Assembly: GCA_943788935.1 (NCBI GenBank)
Contig: CALSSE010000025.1
Location: forward strand, 1-38,290
DNA from: an uncultured bacterium
GTDB taxonomy: Bacteria > Myxococcota_A > Bradymonadia > UBA7976 > VGTA01
DNA length: 38,290 nt
Direction of reading: 5' to 3'
Below, in pieces: positions 9,501 through 16,800 of the stretch. A program made the translations under genes and the position numbers. The notes below the pieces were generated by a model. That model was not told the DNA's origin and made no database searches. It saw only the letters and a list, made by a program, of their open reading frames with translations. Every line of letters begins with the position of its first letter. The stretch's first letter is position 1.

Positions 9501-12500
9501 CGGTTTTGATCGGCGAGACGGTCACTTTGAGCGCGGAATCCATCCCCCCCGACGTCTCTTGTGTCGAGGACCAGCGCCTCTCATGGGAGTGGCGTGTCAT
9601 CGCCCGCCCCTTGGACAGCCAAGCGACTCTCTCTTCTTTAAACGCTGAGCGTCCCTCCTTTAGCCCTGACCGAGTTGGGGTATACCATTTTGAGGCTCGA
9701 GTGATCAGCGTTAATGGTCAGATAAGCGAAGCGCAACGGGTGACCCTCACCGTCAGAGACTGTGGCTCAGAAGCCCCACAGGTGCTCTCCTTGAGCGCCC
9801 CCACTCCTCCTCCTGAAGGACTCGTCGTCGGCGAGCTCTTAAGCCTCTCCGCAGTAGGAAACTCACCCAATGAAGACTGTGGCTTAGACTCTGATGTCAT
9901 CGCCGAGTGGACTCTCGATGATCGCCCCATAGGGAGCGGTGTAAGCCTCAACCGAGATGGCCCGCTCGCGGTCTCTCTTATCCCCGATCTAGAGGGAGTG
10001 TATATCATCTCAATGAGCCTCTTTGATCGAATCTCCGGACTACGTAGCGCGCCTGAGTACACCACCCTCACCGTCGGTGTCTGCGGGGCGATACCGCCCA
10101 GAGCCCTCATCTCCTCTACCGCGCCGACTCAGCTCCCCGCCGAACCTTCAATCGCTCTTAACGCCTACACATGCCAAGATAGCTCTTTCCTACAGCTCGA
10201 CGCTAGCGAGAGTGAAGATGTGAGCGCTGACGCCTGTGGCATTAACAGCGACTTCACTTATCGTTGGTCAGTCAAGGAGGTGAGCGCAGGTCTCACTATC
10301 GCGGTAGTAGACTCTGACCGAGAGGCGGTTAATCTCTCTGTCACAGGTTTGGCGATCAATCAAAGCGGTACCACGAGGATCGAGGTTGAGGTCGAGAATC
10401 AGCTCGGTCTGAGCGATATCGCTGAAGCAGAGGTGGAGATGACCCGACTCTCTCCACCTAACGCTCAAACAGTGAGCCCCGACTTCTTCTGTGTAGGCGA
10501 GCGGACGATCACCATCGTCGGGCGTGAATTTTTAAGCGTAGACGGAGCGCTCCCTACGGTAGCATTTGGTGAATTTGAGTTCATCGCGAGCGCCGCCAGA
10601 GGTTGTGTCCAAATAGATCAGAGCACATTACAACAGTGTACAGAGCTAGATGTCATCATCCCTGATGGACTAGAGTCCGACCTCTACTCGGTGTCAGTGA
10701 GAAACCCTTATCCTCTCGCGTGCGCCGATGAAGGTTTAAGGCCCACAGTACTCCTCATAAGCGCTCCTCGGATCAACGAGACTGCTCCCGATCCGATCTG
10801 TCGCGGACAGTTTGCGGGAGACATCACTCTTAACGGCGCAGGGTTTCTACGTGAAGAAGGTGGAGAGACTGCCTCCGTGAGCGTGAATGGGATCGCGGTT
10901 ACCCCTGCGACCCTTGATGGTTGTATAGAAGCGGGGAATCAGATCTCTACCTGCTCGAGCGCACGATTCACTCTCCCCCCATCCCAGAGTGACATTAGAG
11001 ACCTTAACATCCTCGTCGTCAACCCCCCGACTTCAGGATGCGCTCCTGAAGACCTCAGAGCGGAGATCTTACTTCAGCAGTCAGAACCGCCTGTGATCGA
11101 TGAGATTGAGCCTCGAAAGATCTGTGATCAAGGAGGGTCACTCTCACTCATCGGTGATCACTTTGAGCCTAACATGACCGTTGATATGGGACCCTATCGC
11201 GCTGATCGTGTAGTCTCTACCAACGGAGAACTCGAGGTGGACGCGATATGGGATCGACAAGAGCAAGCTCGCTTTATCCCGGGAGAATATTTGGTGACCG
11301 CGAGAAACGCGACCGGATGTGAAGAGACCTTCCCTGATCCCATATTAGTGACCGAAGGACCCGTCCCCTTTTTCGTTGATCCTCCGGTGATCTACAGCGG
11401 TATAAACCTTCAAGCGACCGCCTATCTAGGTAATCTCTTCGGAGGCTCGGTGAGCAAAGCTGAGATCCAAACCGGCGCTGAGGACCCCATTGAGCTTGAA
11501 TTCTCTACCGACCCTAATAAGCCGAGTATTATTCAGCTCATTATCCCCTCTGGCTTGCCTAGCGGACTCTATGATCTCACCCTCTATGATGAGGTAGACT
11601 GCCCCGGCACCACTGAGAGTCTCCTGCGGGTCACGAGTGATCTCTCGGTAACTATTAATGAGGTCTCTCCCCCCTTCGCTTGGGTGAACAGTTTCACTTC
11701 GGTGACCGTCCTCGCTGATCCGAGCGCTAGCTTTATCCCTACCCCTCGAAGCTACCTCTCCCCCTCTATCGCTGATGAGTGCTCTCAGGATGGTGAGTGT
11801 GGTGGAGATGTGTGTCGATTAGGGCGGTGCGTGAGCACCTGCGCTGCGACCAGAGAGTGTGCTCAAGGAGATGCCTGCGTCTCTAGCGCTTGTGTCCCTC
11901 AAGCCGCCGAGTTGCGCGCAGCGAGTTTAAACAGCCTCGAAGAGCTCAAAGGAGTGGTCGCCGCTGGGTTCTCACCCGGCTTATATGACTTGATCGCCGT
12001 CAACCCAGACGGCACAGTCGGCTTGCTCGAACGAGCGATTAAGGTCAACCCCCTCCCTCCCCCTCAGGTGACTTCGGTGAGCCCCGGCTCTTGGGAGGTC
12101 AACGTCAACGCCCTACCGATTCAAGTCAGCGGGACAAACTTTCGAGAGCCCGCAGTCTCTATCACCTGCTTTGATGGAGGTGTCCCTTCATCACTTACCT
12201 CGAATATAACCTCACAGACCGCTACGCTGATCAACCTAACCATAGACACCAACACTTTGAGCTCGACGAGCATCTGCTCAGTGCGAGTCACCAATAGCGA
12301 TGAGGCCTACTCTGATTTCTCACCGCTCACCGCGACCAACCCCTCTGGTAACTTTGTCGATTTCAATCTCGGTCCTGATCTCCCCGCTGATAAAGCCCGA
12401 AGGCTCTCAGCGGTGACTTTCGCTCAGGTCCCGAATGGTCCTCCAAGGTTGTACGTATTTGGTGGTGACACAGGGAGTGACCAAAATGGGCTCGATGATA

Positions 12501-13759
12501 ACCTGAGTATCGGTATTAACTCTCTCGGCGCTTTAGAGACCTGGCAGACTCTCCCGACCACACTCCCGAATCGCTTCACCCGAATCGAGGCGCACACGAT
12601 CGGCCGCTTTATTTATATCCTCGGCGGATTTAATGCAGACAGCAACAGCGCCTCTAATGACATCTTGAGAGCAGAGGTTCTAGACCCACTCTATGCACCC
12701 ACCATCGACCAAGTAGATTTCGAGTTTGATGCTGAGGTCGATGGTTTAGACACTGGTATATATTATTACAGGGTATCGGCAATCTATGGTGCGAACGACC
12801 CTAACAACCCTAGCGGAGAGAGCCTCCCCTCTGAACCTCAACCTGTATTTATCCCTAATATCCCTGTGGGAGTTCGCCTCAAGTTGACTTGGACCGGGCT
12901 CCCTGATGCAGTCGGCTACCGGGTCTATCGTAGCCCAACGCCCGACCTACTCTTTGGGCAGGAAGAGCTCATCGCAGAGGTACCTCAAGCTCAACTTCAG
13001 CTCTTTGATGTTGGTCAAGCTCCCCTCTCGAATCAGCGTCCTTTATCGATCGGAGAGCTCGGTAATTGGTCTGTGGTTGGAGACCTCCTCCATACTCGAA
13101 CCGAACATGCGACGGCCGTCGCGGTCGACCCCATAAATCCTGCTCTATATCACCTCTACACCTTTGGTGGCCTCGCCGACGGAGTATTGAGCGATGGATA
13201 CGACCTCATCTCTATCGATGTCAGCGCACCTCGTGATCATATTATTAACCCCACTCAACGATTTGACAACGCGCTCAGCACTGCGAGGCGTCAGCTCAAG
13301 GCCTCTATCGCGACGACGAGGGAGGCGAGTGAGCTCCCTCCTGGAGAGAGTTATGTCTATGTCTTTGGTGGCTTAGATAGCGATAATGTAGACGTCGCCC
13401 AAATTAACCCTGGGGGTCTCTTAAGCGCGTTCAATCGTACAGAAGATATGCAGCGTTCTCGTCAGGGGTATTACGCGACGATCGCTAATAACAACGCTCT
13501 CTCGATCTGTGGTCAAGGAGGCTCTGCCTCTTCTACCGCCGAGAAGGGTGTACTCTGTGGCGTAAATGGGACCGGGAGAAACTGTGACCGTCCTGAGTAT
13601 ATCTCCAAGTGGTCTTCTCTCGGTGGGACCGGTGCTCAAGCCTGTGTTAATCCAGGAGGTGCGGCGGCGAGAGGCTTCCTGTACTTGATTGGTGGAGGAG
13701 ACTCGAGCGGAGTTATCAGTTCTAAGGTGGACATATCCTTATTGGGTGGAACGCCTTAG
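6542..13759 (+). CDS. Giant lipoprotein: Cys-containing PKD-like modules, IPT/TIG, Cys-rich knot, FN3-like and Kelch
   Basis: At 2405 aa, this is the largest protein in the window. A lipoprotein signal ends in IFAAC (Cys28), followed by EDDPPP. Eleven hinges of the CG type (near residues 126, 236, 345, 450, 557, 659, 762, 865, 969, 1073 and 1179; three lack the Gly) mark the same 102-109-residue module as in the preceding gene. From about 1305 there are several IPT/TIG-like domains, some with their own Cys pairs. A Cys-rich segment with C-x-x-G-x-C spacing lies at 1744-1786. The last 440 residues contain Kelch-type blades (LYVFGG, IYILGG, LYTFGG, VYVFGG, LYLIGG) interrupted by an FN3-like segment. 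It is probably an extracytoplasmic adhesin or scaffold. The ligand is unknown. The ribosome-binding site is weak. The third lipoprotein gene follows after 108 bases. Confidence 0.88.
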   Translation: MADYFRQLSALQRGIIYLIACPLIFAACEDDPPPLMLTLSPLETATLAHPLTVNVSSSESISDVTWRIIEQPLGALSTLEPRDLDPREPQVTEASIVPRALGRYVISVRVQRGDRSATKELDFEVSCAPPQWTIELNLDPPQEVNLVGRSIGLNANIRAAEVEGCPVVEAPPFDSAWSLRSWPADSAVDSISHALEMVTDTYARLTPLAQGDYLVHLTVNDALGRRNSANLNINVSCGSTAPLATATLLEGGRGNGDQSITVGVPVVVSLTGEDPDASCLDEEATLEKSWRWSRRPAGSQAELNDGGLGQAQFTPDIPGVYELSGAVIDREQLRGEARLSLEAGLCNTRPPQINSINASPSRLELGAFTELSLEWRDSDLTERCGETSNDDYLIAWSVLSAPPQSVASPSPIDGASPTFTPDQPGIYTLEVTITDPTGLTASSSLEVEVIRCSLRSLVINAQASAPLINIGEISTLSAHATLEAPSIECAASQDPLNLTYEWRTLSLPAGAAPLMITDRPTVSWLAEVSGDYLFEVIAHDSRGRTSPPALVPISVTPCGSAAPLIEEVTHEGALAVGRSITLSAVAQDPDLACGLGRALSYQWRVIARPRESRAQFTLERRSDQRPSLTIDRSGEYTLQLIVTDESQQSTSRNYTFSVASCGEARPTLQLIASSLQPLIGQWVSLRAEAQDPDSAIGCDQVSSFEYQWTIESLPIAYEAHIVLSGARPHIFIEQEGLYRVSVVAIDQTGRRSNVIAIELQAQSCGASPPVITGVLSTADNAQIGQEVRLEAEVNDPDAQCGLDLSNSASFRWQLISAPIGSQASLSASQTPTLVPDISGNYRVRVIAETIDGLISAPFDYLIQANGCGGFPPLIDEITLSAPNLRVGEEVRFTVSSDDPDRVSPCELIDPHESRWRLLSAPPGSLSDLRTPRSSTSSLNPDLPGEYKVEVIVTDSSGRDASAQQTINIASCGQDRPLLNPLSISSASVLIGETVTLSAESIPPDVSCVEDQRLSWEWRVIARPLDSQATLSSLNAERPSFSPDRVGVYHFEARVISVNGQISEAQRVTLTVRDCGSEAPQVLSLSAPTPPPEGLVVGELLSLSAVGNSPNEDCGLDSDVIAEWTLDDRPIGSGVSLNRDGPLAVSLIPDLEGVYIISMSLFDRISGLRSAPEYTTLTVGVCGAIPPRALISSTAPTQLPAEPSIALNAYTCQDSSFLQLDASESEDVSADACGINSDFTYRWSVKEVSAGLTIAVVDSDREAVNLSVTGLAINQSGTTRIEVEVENQLGLSDIAEAEVEMTRLSPPNAQTVSPDFFCVGERTITIVGREFLSVDGALPTVAFGEFEFIASAARGCVQIDQSTLQQCTELDVIIPDGLESDLYSVSVRNPYPLACADEGLRPTVLLISAPRINETAPDPICRGQFAGDITLNGAGFLREEGGETASVSVNGIAVTPATLDGCIEAGNQISTCSSARFTLPPSQSDIRDLNILVVNPPTSGCAPEDLRAEILLQQSEPPVIDEIEPRKICDQGGSLSLIGDHFEPNMTVDMGPYRADRVVSTNGELEVDAIWDRQEQARFIPGEYLVTARNATGCEETFPDPILVTEGPVPFFVDPPVIYSGINLQATAYLGNLFGGSVSKAEIQTGAEDPIELEFSTDPNKPSIIQLIIPSGLPSGLYDLTLYDEVDCPGTTESLLRVTSDLSVTINEVSPPFAWVNSFTSVTVLADPSASFIPTPRSYLSPSIADECSQDGECGGDVCRLGRCVSTCAATRECAQGDACVSSACVPQAAELRAASLNSLEELKGVVAAGFSPGLYDLIAVNPDGTVGLLERAIKVNPLPPPQVTSVSPGSWEVNVNALPIQVSGTNFREPAVSITCFDGGVPSSLTSNITSQTATLINLTIDTNTLSSTSICSVRVTNSDEAYSDFSPLTATNPSGNFVDFNLGPDLPADKARRLSAVTFAQVPNGPPRLYVFGGDTGSDQNGLDDNLSIGINSLGALETWQTLPTTLPNRFTRIEAHTIGRFIYILGGFNADSNSASNDILRAEVLDPLYAPTIDQVDFEFDAEVDGLDTGIYYYRVSAIYGANDPNNPSGESLPSEPQPVFIPNIPVGVRLKLTWTGLPDAVGYRVYRSPTPDLLFGQEELIAEVPQAQLQLFDVGQAPLSNQRPLSIGELGNWSVVGDLLHTRTEHATAVAVDPINPALYHLYTFGGLADGVLSDGYDLISIDVSAPRDHIINPTQRFDNALSTARRQLKASIATTREASELPPGESYVYVFGGLDSDNVDVAQINPGGLLSAFNRTEDMQRSRQGYYATIANNNALSICGQGGSASSTAEKGVLCGVNGTGRNCDRPEYISKWSSLGGTGAQACVNPGGAAARGFLYLIGGGDSSGVISSKVDISLLGGTP

Positions 13760-13867
13760 AATATGGTAAGGTTTCAGAATTGCAGTAATACACATCTCTT
13801 GATCGTATACTCAATGAAGCGAGCATACGTCGATGTCATTAAATAACCTTAAGGATCGGGGCTGATC

Positions 13868-16800
13868 ATGTCTTTATGCGGTCAAAAGATATCAAAAGTT
13901 ATTTCTTTACGCTCCCTCCCAAAATGTATTTGGCTCGCGCTTTTGTTTTGTGGTTGTGAGGGAGAGCTTGAAGAGCCAGACCTCTCGCTATTAGAGCCTG
14001 ATTTCGCTACTCTCATCTCTGTAGATGAACCGAATCAAGAGCCTCTCGCCGAGGATATGGCTCTCGCTGAGGATCTGGCTCTCGCTGAGGATATGGCTCT
14101 CGCTGAGGATATGGCTCTCGCTGAGGATATGGCTCTCGCTGAGGATATGGCTCTCGCTGAGGATATGGCTCTCGCTGAGGATATGGCTCTCGCTGAGGAT
14201 ATGGCTCTCGCTGAGGATATGGCTCTCGCTGAGGATATGGCTCTCGCTGAGGATATGGCTCTCGCTGAGGATATGGCTCTCGCTGAGGATATGGCTCTCG
14301 CTGAGGATATGGCTCTCGCTGAGGATATGGCTCTCGCTGAGGATATGGCTCTCGCTGAGGATATGGCTCTCGCTGAGGATATGGCTCTCGCTGAGGATAT
14401 GGAGATTACTGCGGGCGAAGGCGCCGCTGGTGAAGTCGCCGCTGGCGAAGTCGCCGCTGGTGAAGGCGCCGCTGGCGAAGTCGCCGCTGGTGAAGTCGCC
14501 GCTGGCGAAGGCGCCGCTGGTGAAGTCGCCGCTGGCGAAGTCGCCGCTGGTGAAGTCGCCGCTGGTGAAGTCGCCGCTGGCGAAGGCGCCGCTGGTGAAG
14601 TCGCCGCTGGCGAAGTCGCCGCTGGTGAAGTCGCCGCTGGCGAAGTCGCCGCTGGTGAAGGCGCCGCTGGTGAAGTCGCCGCTGGCGAAGTCGCCGCTGG
14701 TGAAGTCGCCGCTGGTGAAGTCGCCGCTGGCGAAGTCGCCGCTGGTGAAGTCGCCGCTGGCGAAGTCGCCGCTGGTGAAGTCGCCGCTGGTGAAGTCGCC
14801 GCTGGCGAAGTCGCCGCTGGTGAAGTCGCCGCTGGCGAAGTCGCCGCTGGTGAAGTCGCCGCTGGCGAAGTCGCCGCTGGTGAAGGCGCCGCTGGTGAAG
14901 GCGCCGCTGGTGAAGTCGCCGCTGGTGAAGTCGCCGCTGGTGAAGTCGCCGCTGGTGAAGTCGCCGCTGGTGAAGGCGCCGCTGGTGAAGTCGCCGCTGG
15001 CGAAGTCGCCGCTGGCGAAGTCGCCGCTGGTGAAGTCGCCGCTGGCGAAGTCGCCGCTGGTGAAGTCGCCGCTGGCGAAGGCGCCGCTGGTGAAGGCGCC
15101 GCTGGTGAAGGCGCCGCTGGCGAAGGCGCCGGAGAGCAAGTTGACCCTAATGACGTCGATGGAGATGGTATAGTCAATGAATTAGACAACTGTCCTGAGA
15201 CCCCAAATTCTGCTCAGACTGACCTCAACCGAAATGGGGTAGGCGACGCTTGCGAAGAGATCATTAACGACCAAGACTTTGATGGTGTCACCGATGATCT
15301 TGATAACTGTCCTAGCGTCTACAACTTTACCCAGAGAGATAACGATAACGATCAAGTCGGAAACTCCTGCGACAATTGTGCTCTGGTCGCTAACAATGAT
15401 CAAAGTGACACCGATAGTGATGGCTATGGAGATGCCTGTGACTCTTGCCCATCTGTCCCCAACCTCGAGGAGGCTGACAGCGATGGAGACCTCATCGATG
15501 ACGCTTGTGACAACTGTCCCAATGTCGCTAATAACGACCAAGTAGACGCCGATGGAGATGGCATAGGTGACGCTTGTGATGAAGTGATCGTCATCGACAG
15601 TGATAATGACACCATCCCTGATGAAGAGGATAACTGCATCTTTATCCCCAATATCGGTCAACAAAACCAAGATCAAGACGACTTTGGAGACGCCTGTGAC
15701 CTCTGCCCTAACAACGCAGAGGAGCGTCGAAGCGATTTGGATGGAGATCGAATCGGCGACGCCTGTGACAACTGCCCGACGACCGCTAACGCTGACCAGA
15801 GTGATGAGGACAATGATGGGGTCGGTGATGCTTGTGAAGTCCTCTCCGGCTCAGATCAAGACAATGATGGTTGGTATGACGCTGATGACAACTGTCCGCT
15901 CATCGCTAACCTTGACCAATCTGACCTCGATGGTGATCGAATCGGTGACCTCTGCGATAACTGCGTTGAGGTCGCCAACGCTGATCAAGCAGACACTGAC
16001 CAAGATGGGATCGGTGAGGCCTGCTCAGCTCCGATCTTTGTAGATCAAGATAATGACACCATCAACGACGCTGAGGACAATTGCCCCTTCACTCCTAACA
16101 GTGAGCAACTTGACAGCGACGCTGATGGTCGAGGAGACCGATGCGACCAATGTCCTAATGACTTTGACTTGAGCCCCGTTGACCTCGACCGTGATGGGGT
16201 ATCAGATGCCTGCGACAATTGTCCGATCATCGCCAACGCTGATCAACTAGACAGCGATGAGAATGGGATCGGCGATGCCTGCGCCACTACCTTTGAGCCC
16301 GATCTCGATTATGATGGTGTACCCGATAACCAAGACAACTGTCCTCAGCGAGGTAATGCCGACCAGCTCAATAGCGATACGGACGAACAGGGGGACCTCT
16401 GCGATAATTGCCTCTCTCTCGATAACCCTGATCAGCTCGATGGTGATGGCGATGGAATTGGTGACGCCTGTGATAATTGCCTAGAGGCAGCGAATGGAGA
16501 TCAAGTCGATGTTGATCAAAACGGGATCGGTGACGCCTGCGAAGTAGTCATCTCACAAGATAGCGACCGCGATGGGATCATCGATGAGCTCGACAACTGT
16601 CCTCTCGCTCCGAATGCTGACCAAGCAGACACCGATGAGGATGGCGTCGCTGATGCTTGTGACAGCTGTCCCCTCACCGCTGATCCTGAACAGATAGATA
16701 CCGACCTAGATGGGGTCGGTGACCTGTGCGATAACTGCGTCTTCGCGGCCAATGCTAGTCAAATAGATTTTGATCAAAATGGAGTCGGTGAGGCCTGTCA

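Noticed and set aside
14060..15127. CRISPR-like array
   Set aside because: Units are directly adjacent, without spacers, and encode protein in frame. No cas genes are present.
13991..15189. Long open frames of about 380 codons on both strands across the minisatellites
   Set aside because: They exist only because 18-bp and 15-bp units contain no stop in other frames. The products are pure repeat (SGDFT, SPAAT, RIWLSL) with no start signals, and the sense-strand lipoprotein explains the region.
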